Assembly: GCA_965153355.1 (NCBI GenBank)
Contig: OZ231126.1
Span: 68,200,001-68,264,000, forward strand
Length of the DNA: 64,000 bases
Origin: Flaccisagitta enflata
Lineage: Eukaryota > Chaetognatha > Sagittoidea > Aphragmophora
Direction: 5' to 3'
The position numbers and the translations under genes are program-made. The notes under the pieces are model-generated. The model did no database searches, was not told the DNA's origin, and worked only from the letters and a program-made list of their open reading frames with translations. How positions within the stretch are numbered: the stretch's first letter is position 1; every line of letters begins with the position of its first letter. Below, in pieces: positions 13,601 to 23,122 of the stretch.

Positions 13601-16600
13601 GCTCATTGTTTTCCTGTCGGACTCTGTCAAATACGTAATGGGGAGCGAGCCCGACTGGCTCAGTAAAAAAAATCACTAAAATCAGGCCTGTTAATACATG
13701 AATCATTTAATGCTACTTTAACTGAGTTGGTACTACTTTTCTGTTTAAAAAAAGCTGAAAAACTAAAGGCCACATCGTGGTTACTAAAGTGAAAATAAAC
13801 GCGGCTAGCTCAGTCGGGCCGGCTACTGCAGGTCAGACCAGCTACTCGTCCAGACCCGGCTCGATCAGACCCGGCTACTCGATCAGGCCCGGCTACTCGA
13901 TCGGAGCCCGGCCCTGCTCGATCAGACCGGCTGCTCGATCCAGACCGGCTACTCGATCAGACCGGCTACTCGGTCAGACCCGGCTACTCGATCCAGACCA
14001 GTACTCGTCCAGACCCGGCTACTCGATCAGACCCGGCTCGACCAGGCCGGCTACTCGATCCAGGCCCGGCTGCCGATCCCAGACCCCGGCTGCTCGATCC
14101 AGACCCGGCTGCCTCGATCAGGCCAGCTCTCGTCCAGGCCGGCTGCTCGGTCAGGCCCGGCTGCTCGATCTGAGCCGGCTTCTCGATCAGACCCGGCTAC
14201 TCGATCAGACTCGGCTACTCGTAGGCCGGCTGCTCGGTCAGGTCCCGGCTACTCGATCAGGGCCGGCTGCTGCGGTCCAGACCGGCTACTCGATCAGACC
14301 CGGCTACTCGATCAGGCCCGGCTACTCGATCCAGTTAGCCACTCGATCAGACAGCTACTCGATCAGACCAGCTACTCGATCGGACCCGGCTACTCGATCC
14401 AAACCGGCTACTCGATCCAGGCGGCGCTCGATCCAGACGTGGCTACCACGTCCAGACCCCGGCTAACCTGGAAGTCCATGATGGCATACCTGAAAGTCCA
14501 TGATGGCATACCTGGAAGTCCATGATGGCATACCTGGAAGTCTATGATGGCGTACCTGGAAGTTATGATGGCATACATGGAAGTTATGATGGCATACATG
14601 GAAGTTATGATGGCATAAATGGAAGTCTATGATGGCATACCTGGAAGTACCACAATGAAAAATAATAACTACGAAAAAAATTGAAAAAAAAAAATTTGGA
14701 AAAAAAAAATTGGAAAAAATTTTTTCCCAAAATAAAAATATTTTGAAAAAAAAATTCCAAATTTAAGAAAAAAATTTCAAAAAAATTTTTTTTTCAGCTA
14801 AATTTTTAAAGTCCGAAATAATAATCCAAGAAATAATGTTACTAGACTAGATACATCATAAATACCCTGATAATTTCTTAACCAATACTCAGAATTTACT
14901 GAAATCTTGCAGGGGAGCTTTAATTGATGCTATGAACCTTCACAACAAGTTTGAACAATATTGGTGAACCTTTTCTACCCTTCCCCTATGTAATTTGCAC
15001 AAGTCCAGGAATTAATATTACTACAAAAATAATAGGCAAAAGGTCTTAATCCTAAACCAATACTCAGAATTATCTGAAATCTTGCAGGGAGCTTTAATTG
15101 ATGCAATGACCCTTCGCATTAAGTTTGAACAACATTAGTGAACCTTTTCTACCCTTCCCCTATATAAGTGCACAAGTCCAGGAGTTAATATTACTACAAA
15201 AAATAATGGCTACAAAAGGGTATTAAATATTTATGAATGTTGTTGAAAGTTGATACACAGGTTAGTAATGCCCTAAAAATGACACTGACCAAGTTTCATC
15301 AACATCTGAGTGCACTGGATTCTGAAGTTTTGAGGTTGAGACAACGGCGACATGACTCACTAAGTTAGGAACATTTGCACGGCAGATTGTAGAGTGATCA
15401 GGTTGGAAAAAAGTTGACCTAGTTGAATTATAGAAACCGCTTCAATTTGTTTAAATAAATATGATAAAAAGCTTCAAAATTACAGTCCCCGACTGGGGAC
15501 TGTAATTTTTAAAACTTCTCGTTGTATGCTTTTAACTCGATAGAATACATGACAAACAACAACAAAAGAAAAAATATTTAGTATTGTTTTAATGACAAAA
15601 CTTAATGTATGCTCATTGAGTGGATGATGATGATGGTGAAAGCAGCAATGAATGATAATGACAACAAAAATCAAAAGAAAAAAATATTAAAAATTTTGAA
15701 AAAAAAATTTAAAAAAAAAATCAAATTTTTTTCAAAAAAATTTTCAAAAAAAAATTAAAAAAAATTTCAAATTTTTTTCTAAAATTTCTTAAAAAATTTA
15801 ATAGATGAAGATGATGACGCAGTGGAGTAAAGAGATGATGACAGTAGAGTAGAAGATGAAGACAGTAGTTAAAGATATTGATAGTTAAAAGAATGATGAC
15901 AGTAGTTAAAGATATTATAACAGTAGTTAAAGATGATGACAGTAATTGAATTGATGACAGTAGTTAAAGATATTGTGGTAGTTAAATGATGACAGTAGTT
16001 GAAGATGATGACAGTGATTGAAGATGATGACAATGGTTGAAGATAGTAATGATAGTGCCAGAAGATGATGACTAATAAGTTGAAGATGATGACAGTAGTT
16101 GAAGATTGAAGTTGATGACAGTAGTTGAAGATGATGACAGTAGTTGAAGATGATGACAGTAGTTGAAGATGATGACAGTAGTTGAAGATGATGACAGTAG
16201 CTGAAGATGATGACAGTAGCTGAAGATGATGACAGTAGCTGAAGATGATGACAGTAGCTGAAGATGATGACAGTTGTTGAAGATGAATCCTGAAATCCAT
16301 GATGGCAAACTTAAAGAAAAATTTAAAAAAAAGTTTTAAAAAAAAGTTTAAAAAAAAATATAAAAAAAAAATTCAAAAAAATTTTTTTTAATTTTAAATT
16401 TTTTCAAAGTTGAAGATATTGACCCAGTAGTTGAAGATGATGACAGTAGTTGAAGATGATGACAGTAGTTGAAGATGATGACAGTAGTTAAAAAAAAATG
16501 AATGAGCAAATGGTCATCAACTCCAGCTTCTATATAAATCGCCTAAGTCTAGCTAACATATTACTACATTAATAAGCTAATATCTGATAAACCATACTTC

Positions 16601-18634
16601 AGATTTAATTTGAATTTTGCAGGGGCTGTTCAATTAATATCCTTTACTTGAATACCAAATTAAAAAAAAATTCACATACCTTTGCTACCCTCTGCCTATG
16701 CAAATTGCCTAAGTCCCAGTAACATATTACTTCATAAATAAATTAACTAATATCTCATGAACCAGACTTCAGATTTAATTCGAATTTTGCAGGGGCTGAT
16801 TATTTAGTGACCCTTACTTGTATACCAAATTAAAAAAAAATTCACATAAGTTTACTACCCTCTGCCTATGTGATGTGTGCAACAATTTATTCTACATAAA
16901 ACTCATACAATTATCCAAATAAGAAACATTTAACTTTAAAGAAAATCTGAAAAAATACGGACTTCAGATTTAATTCGAATCTTGCAAGGGCTGATTATTC
17001 AGTGACCCTTACTTGTATACCAAATTAAAAAAAAATCACATAATAAGTTTCACTTTATTTTCTGCCTATGTAAATCGCATAAGTCCAGTAAAATAATACC
17101 TTAAAAATAATAGGCAAAGGGTAATAAAAGTTAGTCAATTTTTCTGAAAATTGGTACACAAGCTCCTATTGACCTATAAACAACACCAGCAAAGTTTCAT
17201 AAAATTCTGAAGTCTGGTTCCAAAAATATGAGAGGGTTTTAAACAGACAGACAAACAAACAGACAGACTACACATCACTGCTACTTCATAGTCACCGACG
17301 AAAACTTTTTGTCGGGGACAAAAATGAATAATCAATCATGTTGCTTGTCTAGTATCATGTAGAAAGGGCCCATAGAGTCAGAATGTCATTTTTCAGCGAG
17401 TAAAAATAAGTGAGGTTTAGAGAAATGAGACTTACTGTGAAAAAAGATACTTTTGTGCCTGTAAAAAGGCCTGTACGCCTCTGTACTCATGGGGACATAT
17501 AGTTTTGACCTTGCTGATTCTAAATCTGGTTTTACTTATTTTCCGATTTCATCCGAGGCAACGCGATAAAAATAAGAAGACGAAGCATCTCTTAAAAAGT
17601 GCTAACCAAGACAGCGTCATGGAAATTGCGCGTAAAACGCAAGTAAACTGTTCGTGGTTTGCGCTCGTATATTTTTGTCTCCGATTTTTATCTTTTAGGT
17701 GCATACAGCACCTCTATGAAAACTCTGTCTGTTGGTCGAGTCGGTTGGTCGATTAACTCAGTTGAAAATATCAAAAGGCAGTCTAAATGCAAAAATGGTC
17801 ATATCATCATTATATCATCATCATCGCCGTCATAAGTAAGTAAATCATAAATCGCCGTCGCCGTCGTTCTCGTCTTCAGCGTTGTCTCCGTGGAATTGTC
17901 ATTATAGTTGATTAAATTGTGTTCTCATTTTCAGGTGCGCCTTGGCACCTCTATAACTAACTCTGTCTGTCGGTTTGTTGGCCGGTTGATTGGTTTGTCC
18001 GGTCACGCATCCATTCGACGTTGAAAATGTCGCACCTATTGAAGAAAAATCACTGGAAATGATTCAGAAATATGCTAGGATGATTTTTAGATGCGCCATA
18101 GTACCTCTATAAGAAGCTCTGTCCGTCCGTCCATCCGTTGGTCACGCTTGAATGAAAAATCGCTAAAAATGTTTGAAATCAATAGAAAACTCATATCGTT
18201 CATCATTGATGATACTCGTAATTTCAAACACTAATATAGTCAGCTACGGTTAGGTCTGATAGAGCTGGTGATAGGTCGGATAGGTCTTTGGATATGTCTT
18301 TGGATAGGTCTGATAGAGCTGGGGATAGGTCTGATAGAGCTGGGGATAGGTCAGATTTGGAAAAAAGTCGAAGAGACGAAGTCCCTTCGGTCTTTTTGAG
18401 TCCTGCAGAGAAAAACGGATTTCCCTTTGTTTTATGAGGCGCTTGGGAAAGTTGGTGCATTTTGGGGGCAGAACGGGACTACGCATGAAACTAATAGCTA
18501 AGAAAGAGCTAATTCTCCTCTTTCAGACGACGCCAAGGGGAATTCTGTGCAATCGAAAGTTTTGGAGCTATGATTTTATAATTCTTTTTTTATTTTTTCG
18601 CATTTATGTCATTTTTCCCCAAAGTCTGTCTCTC

Positions 18635-18715
<81 letters not shown>

Positions 18716-21257
18716 TTCTCTCTCACTCTTTTTCTCTCTCATTTTCTCCTGCAGCATTTACGACTTTTTTCCTACGGCGATTAGCCGCCCTTATTGGTAG
18801 AGCTCGGGAAAGGTCTGATAGAGCTCGGGAAAGGTCTGATAGAGCTTGGGAAAGGTCTGATAGAGCTCGGGAAAGGTCTGATAGAGCTCGGGAAAGGCCT
18901 GATAGAGCTCGGGAAAGGTCTGATAGAGCTCGGGAAAGGTCTGATAGAGCTCGGGAAAGGTCAGATAGAGCTCGGGATAGGCCTGATAGAGTTAGGAATG
19001 GTCTGATAAAACTAGGGATAGGTCCGATGGAGCTAGGGATAACTAAGGATGAAAAACGCCCGGCGGGATAGGTCTGATAGAGTTAGGAAAGGTCTGATAG
19101 AGCTAGGGATAGGTCTGATGGAGCTAGGGATAGGTCTGATGGAGCTAGGGATAGCTATGAATTAATAACGCTGGGCGCACCGTCTTGGCCCGTGTATCCG
19201 GCCTTGTCAAATTATGGGAGACTTACATACATGCGAAAATTTGTCTAATTTCCACGTAGTTGTTTGGTGTACTCCACCAACAAGGTCCACCAACAAGGTC
19301 CGACAGAGGTTACCAGAGAATTACTGACATATACTTCTCGTGCTCCATCTTCACTCTGTCTCAGAGAGAATGTTCTGAAAGGTGCACAGACTTTTTTGAA
19401 GCAAATAGCGCAACTCAAGCAAGCAGATTCGAAATCCACGTAGCCATCACGACATACTTAACCATGGCTGGTAGTGTGGCAATGGACCACAACTCAGATA
19501 ACAATTACTCCCGGCAATCGGTATGGTTATTAAAATTAAAGGCAAGGCCAAGAGGGTTGTCGGTCGAGTCTTTTTCGTTCGCGAAAACACACTTTGTTCA
19601 TGTTACAGGTTGAATATTGTATGGAGGCGACAACGGATATCGGTAGATGGACGATGGACGTGAACGCTTACGCTTACGTGGAACCATCGGCTACACGTTG
19701 TGTAAAGACTTGATGAGATACTATCTGACTTTCATTATTGTGTGATGATATGCGTCAGTGGACGGACGCACACTGGCCTTAGCACTCACTCGATACGTCG
19801 ATGCTCTGAAGGTAAGGGGAAATATCCTCTTATATATTCACACCTGATTATTCCAACCTCGCAGCATTTGACTAGCGGGAGAATTATCGGCCACCCAGAC
19901 GCCATCTTCCTTCAAATACGTCGGGTCTCCGTCTAACCGAGGTCCGAAGCCGCCGAAAAAGTAGAGTCGATTCTCGTACGTCCAACCGCATAACTTATCG
20001 CGCCGCGAGGGCATAGAATTTAGAGCAGTCGGATCGGCAGCGTGTCTATGGAAGAGAGAAAGTGAATGATTAGTGTCCAGTGTCAAAGGAATATTAAAGG
20101 CAGGAGGGAGTGTAACTGATTTGTCGACATTCATAGGGAAGCAAAGGCAACGTAAACCAACATTAACTTAGAGAGAGTGAATGATTTAAGGCGACATTAA
20201 CAGCGAGGGTGAGGCGAGGGCAACATAAACCAACGTTAGCCTACTAAGTCCTAGAATGATCCAAGTTTTATTTGTTTAGGTTTGTTTTGAATTAGCCAGG
20301 CATTGTTTTGCCCACGATTTATAAATATATATTTTATTATATACCAACCTCTTCTTCTCCCGAATTTGAGCGGCTTCCTCGTCTTCTGTGTCTTCGTTAT
20401 CCGAGGCGTCGTTAGGATGGGAAAGACCATCGGCGCGGGACCAATAAAATGTCTTTAGGTCCAATTTATATAGAGTATTAAGATTCGCGCGAGTGTCCGT
20501 AAATCCGGCGAAGAGGTACATAAAATGCCCATGAACTACCGCGCAGCTTCCTACAAAAAGAAAAGGAAGAAGGCCAAGTGGGCCAACGATGCGTCTTCTT
20601 TGAATGAATGTTTTTTTATGAATGACTCATTTATAAATGGATGAATTATCTAATACTAATACATGAATCATTTAATGCTACTTTAACTGAGATGGTACTA
20701 CTTTTCTGTTAAAAAAAACTATTCTATAATTCCATGATTTTTATAGATGCGTTATCAACAAAATGACGGATCGACGGTCCAACGGACACAGCCCTTATAG
20801 AGATAAAGGGAGGCATCTAACAAGGTTGGTTTTATGACCAATCTCAGTCGCGCGCAGTTGGGGCAGGGGCAGTAAAAAACAATGATTTATTTAGTCACTT
20901 ACCCGAAGAAGCACGAGGGTATTGCCCGGAACATTTTTGTCTCTTCCATTCTTTCGTGAAAGTGTTGAAAACCCATATTTCCGAGCATGGTAAATATCTC
21001 TCGTCCGTCCATCGAGCGACCTGTTTTAAAAGATGTCTCAAACTCTTATCACAACAATATTCAATAACCAAACCAGCGTGTTCTCGAGAAGTTACGGGCC
21101 ACTCCCATCCCGACGACCTGTAGATGTATACCTGAAGTTCATGATAGCCACCCCATACATAAATGCAAGGCCCATAGGCGACGGAGACATGACCCGAGCG
21201 TGATTCGGGTTTAGCTCCATGAGGTCGACGATGACAGGGTATCACTTCGTGAGACAT
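4617..21257 (-). CDS. KLHDC2: KLHDC2-like kelch-repeat protein (CUL2 substrate-receptor family)
   Basis: Eight exons reconstruct a 478-aa protein: 21,257-21,132; 21,020-20,903; 20,550-20,349; 20,045-19,844; 6,289-6,054; 5,843-5,629; 5,433-5,356; 4,876-4,617. All joins keep phase (total 1,437 nt with stop). It begins MSHEVIP and has a kelch propeller: VWGGY (exon 1), YLFAGF (3), YFFGGF (4), AFIFGGR and GRSW (5), LFLFGGY (6), YVFGG (7). A C-terminal helical part contains HLIHFAFKPKSL, matching the end of vertebrate KLHDC2 (406 aa). Known function: KLHDC2 is a CUL2-RING receptor that binds C-terminal Gly-Gly degrons; the conserved Ser-Trp of GRSW is retained. Odd points: an acidic insert in exon 3 (SDNEDTEDEE), a 13.6 kb intron 4, and a second copy of exons 3-4 at 13,205-12,506 inside that intron. 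KLHDC1 is the alternative orthologue. Confidence 0.87.
4877..6053 (-). other. Introns between exons 5, 6, 7 and 8 of the KLHDC2-like gene
   Basis: Apart from exons 6 and 7 the stretch is A/T-rich intron. At 4,939-4,956 it has a GGTGCCGATTCTG motif that recurs near 52,003, 52,795 and 60,320, probably an end of another small transposon family. Confidence 0.5.
6323..6502. mobile_element. Mariner-like MITE, about 180 bp
   Basis: The inverted ends are CAGTAGAACCCCGC on the left and the complement of CAGTTACACCCCGCTATAA on the right. The right end is followed by TA. The same end sequence recurs at 12,098-12,273, 23,578-23,747 and 61,035-61,216, so this is a family. Confidence 0.6.
6592..6623. repeat. 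32-bp sequence repeated at 19,474-19,505
   Basis: An exact 32-bp match beginning GTGTGGCAATGGACC occurs in the same orientation at 19,474-19,505. The block just after it (6,636-6,686, containing ATTCCTTTAGGGAATTGCGG) has an inverted relative at 10,909-11,008. These are fragments of an uncharacterised dispersed repeat. Confidence 0.6.
9645..9726 (+). repeat. tRNA-derived sequence (SINE head or tRNA relic)
   Basis: A box-A-like TAGCTCGGTCAGATAGAG (9,646-9,663 region) is followed about 50 bp later by a B-box-like GTTCGACTCC (near 9,711). The acceptor stem and anticodon arm do not pair well, so this is not a functional tRNA. A second weak box A (TGGTATAGTGGTAAAAATGC) lies near 8,888 without a B box at the expected spacing. 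Confidence 0.35.
11561..11765 (-). mobile_element. Terminal-hairpin element, family A (diverged copy)
   Basis: The minus-strand 5' end (complement of TATCCGGCCTTGTT) lies at 11,752-11,765. The 3' end (ACGCGACTAAA) lies at 11,562-11,572. The hairpin's left arm has decayed. It belongs to the same family as the copies at 24,397 and 48,398. Confidence 0.65.
12098..12273. mobile_element. Mariner-like MITE
   Basis: The left end is TA followed by CAGTTAAACTCCG. The right end is the complement of CAGTTGCACCCCG. It is the same family as 6,323-6,502, with no coding capacity. Confidence 0.5.
12506..13205 (-). CDS. Duplicate exon pair 3b-4b of the KLHDC2-like gene
   Basis: Exon 3b is 13,205-13,004 and exon 4b is 12,707-12,506; both are 202 bp, like exons 3a and 4a. 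Acceptors and donors are intact, and the encoded kelch residues are nearly the same (for example AAQVREKK here against AAQIREKK in 3a). The block enters in phase 1 and exits in phase 0, so both copies cannot be included in series without a frameshift. One copy per transcript could be used (2-3a-4a-5, 2-3b-4b-5 or 2-3a-4b-5). The alternative is that this copy is an unused recent duplicate. I cannot tell which copy is expressed. Confidence 0.6.
13307..13690. mobile_element. CAGG-ended MITE (hAT-like) specific to duplicate b
   Basis: The ends are CAGGTCTGATTTTAG and the complement of CAGGCCTGATTTTAG. The homologous intron position in copy a (near 20,650) lacks it. No clean 8-bp target duplication is visible, so the hAT assignment rests on the CAGG ends only. 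Confidence 0.55.
13800..14465. repeat. Minisatellite, ~18-bp unit (GGCTACTCGATCAGACCC)
   Basis: About 35 degenerate copies of an 18-bp unit. The 229-residue plus-strand frame across it, made of YSIRPG-like repeats, is a by-product of the array. Confidence 0.85.
14466..14660. repeat. Minisatellite with unit CTGGAAGTCCATGATGGCATA
   Basis: About eight copies of a ~22-bp unit directly abut the preceding array. The same unit, with GACGG for GATGG, forms a second array at 58,155-58,435. Confidence 0.8.
14660..15515. mobile_element. Terminal-hairpin element, family C, with tandem units
   Basis: An A/T homopolymer block (14,660-14,810) is followed by two or more ~200-bp tandem units, each with a 'TCTTGCAGGGAGCTTTAATT'-type block. 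The end at 15,476-15,509 is a perfect hairpin: 15-bp stem AAAATTACAGTCCCC, loop GACT. A related hairpin fragment lies at 57,947-57,975. No protein is encoded. The left boundary is uncertain. Confidence 0.45.
15670..16500. repeat. Minisatellite, 18-bp unit GATGATGACAGTAGTTGA
   Basis: Dozens of copies run from about 15,810 to 16,290 and again at 16,425-16,490. They are separated by A/T homopolymer blocks (15,670-15,795 and 16,310-16,410). Long minus-strand frames here are repeat artefacts. Confidence 0.85.
16500..17319 (+). mobile_element. Terminal-hairpin element, family D, copy 1
   Basis: Three or more ~180-bp tandem units share 'CTTCAGATTTAATT' and 'TTGCAGGGGCTG' blocks. They are followed by a (GACA)-rich stretch and a terminal hairpin GTCACCGACGAAAA...TTTTGTCGGGGAC at 17,291-17,319, then an A-run. 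A second copy with the same order of parts is at 58,800-59,541. Confidence 0.55.
17690..18150 (-). repeat. Three short hairpin-plus-microsatellite units
   Basis: At 17,697, 17,935 and 18,090 a hairpin of the form AGGTGC...GCACCT (the third decayed) is followed by CTCTATAA-like sequence and a CTGTCYGTC microsatellite. Read on the minus strand the order is microsatellite, TAGAG-like box, hairpin, A-run, as in family A. A related diverged copy lies at 20,750-20,825. Confidence 0.45.
18240..19165. repeat. Minisatellite, ~21-bp unit, with (TCTG)n/(TC)n microsatellite
   Basis: Units of TCTGATAGAGCTCGGGAAAGG type form a short array at 18,240-18,360 and a long one at 18,795-19,150. Between them lie (TCTG)n and (TC)n runs at 18,625-18,735. 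Frames encoding LIELGKG repeats are artefacts of the array. Confidence 0.85.
19807..20717 (-). repeat. Segmental duplication, copy a (KLHDC2-like exons 3-4)
   Basis: Partner of 12,468-13,757. It carries exons 3a (20,550-20,349) and 4a (20,045-19,844). It lacks the 384-bp MITE found in copy b and has a short direct repeat (TAATACTAATAC) at the corresponding position. Confidence 0.9.
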
Positions 21258-22015
21258 TTTGGTTCAATAGAAGTTTTGCAATTGGTACATTAGATGTTTA
21301 GCCTTTCATGAAGAAGAGAAATGCCATTTTAAGAGTTGTCTTTTTTTTGTTGTGCCGTCGTCAAGTCACTTCTCACATTTACATACATGTTGTTTTTATT
21401 TTCTCATTTGAACCTAAGTTGGAAGCTAAAATTGGGACGATGAGAGGTTCATTCATAGGCGTTTTAAAAAACCATTAAAACAGCTTATGGAGTAAAACAA
21501 AGAAATATAGAAAAGTCAAATCGTAGAAACGACGACTCGACAGTGATATTTTTTTAACAATGCGGATTGATCAATGAATAAACCAAAAAAGAGTCATTTC
21601 AAAAGGTGAACTCTTTTCTATTGGTTACATACAGAGACATAGCGTAACGGACGAAATAAAAGTACAGAGTTTGATAACGTTTTATAACGAGAAAGATATT
21701 TGTGGCAAAAAGTTGGGGGAATGAATATACGTCAAAAATAATAAAAATAATTACGAAAATCAAAATCAAAAGCCACCAACGTGCTTTAATCGGGATAGAA
21801 ACGCGTTTAGTACGCATGCGAGTACCTTAAGACGGCCACTAGGAAACGTACGATGGCTCTAGCTACATACACGTACTCCCTCCTCCCTACACCCTCCCCA
21901 CATGCGTAACTTCCCTCCTCTACTTAAGACGACAGAGTCAACTCTCATCTTCCTACCATCATAAGGCCATCCGATTTCACCCCGATGGTGCAAGCTAGCA
22001 GCCCGAGGAACTTGA

Positions 22016-22859
22016 TCATAGCGTCATGAAAGAGTCGCACCACTCCTTCAAACACTTGGCGCAGTCGGCTTGCTGTTTCTTGTTGGCGCCGCAAGTTTCC
22101 TTTAGCCAGCCGCAGAAAAGCTCGTCGTTCTTCTTCAGCAACAGGTACTGACCCAGCACCACGTAGGCCTAGAGGGAAATGAGTGAATGTAAGAGTTAAA
22201 ATTCTGCTTTGATTTTTTTCCAAATCTGTTTTGGCTTTGTCCGTCCGTCCGTCGGTCCATCGGTCGTAGAGTTGTAAAAACGAAAAAATCGTATTTTTGG
22301 CGCTTCAGTTGGTATTATGAAAACTTTGTGAGCATGTGGGAAGGGGTTGGGGCTGGTGTTAAGCTGAGGCTGGGGTTGGATGCCCCTGCCCACCCGTCCG
22401 CAATGATATTGTGACCCCGCGTCACTTGTTATATTCGGTTTTCCTTTCACTCATAACAAGGCCGGATACACAGCTACCCCAGTCGCGTGTGGGTGGGCAG
22501 GGGCTGTAGTTGAGGTCAATGCCTCATTTGGGCAGGAGCAGTGAGGCCAGAGACCGCTAAAAACCCCAAAAGAGTAAAGTGTGTCGGACCAACGGACAGA
22601 CGGATGGACGGACCGACAAAGCGGGGTGTAGAGTCGCGTAGCACGCGACTAAAAATCCATTTTCATTTTTTCAAAATCTATTTTTGCTTTTTATCAAGCA
22701 TCCATATTCACTCGACCCCTGAACCAACCAAACCTTGTCAAATCCTTGGTCCTCCAGCTTCTTGCCCAAGACCTCTCCGATGCCGGACAAATCCGTGACG
22801 GGTTTGTCACCCATGGGCTCGGAAACGAAGTTCCGATGCTTTTGAGAAGTGGTAGACAT
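22016..22859 (-). CDS. BANF1: Barrier-to-autointegration factor
   Basis: Two exons, 22,859-22,734 and 22,168-22,016, encode 92 aa; human BAF has 89. BAF is a small DNA-bridging dimer that binds LEM-domain proteins, lamin and histones and acts in nuclear-envelope reassembly. The sequence shows the family start [17 protein letters not shown], the helix-hairpin-helix segment [17 protein letters not shown], then [15 protein letters not shown] and the terminal CLKEWCDSF. The join between GFDK and AYVVLGQ is in phase 0 with clean GT-AG sites. The 565-bp intron consists largely of two family A repeat copies in opposite orientations. The start lies only 263 bp beyond the IMP4 stop codon on the same strand. 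Confidence 0.97.
22230..22655. mobile_element. Two family A elements in opposite orientation inside the BANF1 intron
   Basis: The plus-strand copy, 22,455-22,655, starts AACAAGGCCGGATACAC and ends with hairpin AGTCGCGTAGCACGCGACT followed by AAAAA. The other, on the minus strand (about 22,230-22,440), is diverged: it keeps the GTCC/GTCG microsatellite and the GCCCCTGCCCACC block but has lost both termini. Confidence 0.7.
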
Positions 22860-23122
22860 GATTCTTATTTGGGGGTGTGTTATCCTCGTGCGTGAGAGAT
22901 CAAAAGCGGAAGGTGATTACTTGTATTTGTTCAGAGTATTCTTCGGCGTGTGGTATTTACAGTCTTTTATATTCCGTTAAATGAAGGATTTCTTTTTTTG
23001 GAATCTCGCGGTCTCTGCAAAAAAAAAAAAAAAAAACCAGGAACATTTCATAACAAATCGAATAGAATCTAAAACAAAAGCGCAACTGCTAAAAATTGCA
23101 GGTTAAAGCATGTACGCGTAGA

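Larger units (their letters stand above)
12468..13757 (-). repeat. Segmental duplication, copy b (KLHDC2-like exons 3-4)
   Basis: This stretch is nearly identical to 19,807-20,717. The match begins at a shared 'GAAGGTAAGGGGAAATATCC' and ends just after a shared 'TACTACTTTTCTGTT'. It carries complete copies of exons 3 and 4 with their splice sites. It differs by the loss of a short AT block in the intron and by a 384-bp transposon at 13,307-13,690 that copy a lacks. Confidence 0.9.

Noticed and set aside
13777-14466. Plus-strand frame of 229 residues with YSIRPG repeats
   Set aside because: It follows exactly the 18-bp minisatellite, has no non-repeat domain, and lies in an intron of a minus-strand gene.
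15869-16308. 143-residue minus-strand frame rich in SSSATVIIF repeats
   Set aside because: Follows the 18-bp GATGATGACAGTAGTTGA array.
18794-19006. CRISPR-like regular repeats with unit TCTGATAGAGCTCGGGAAAGG
   Set aside because: Units abut directly without unique spacers and the DNA is eukaryotic; this is a minisatellite.
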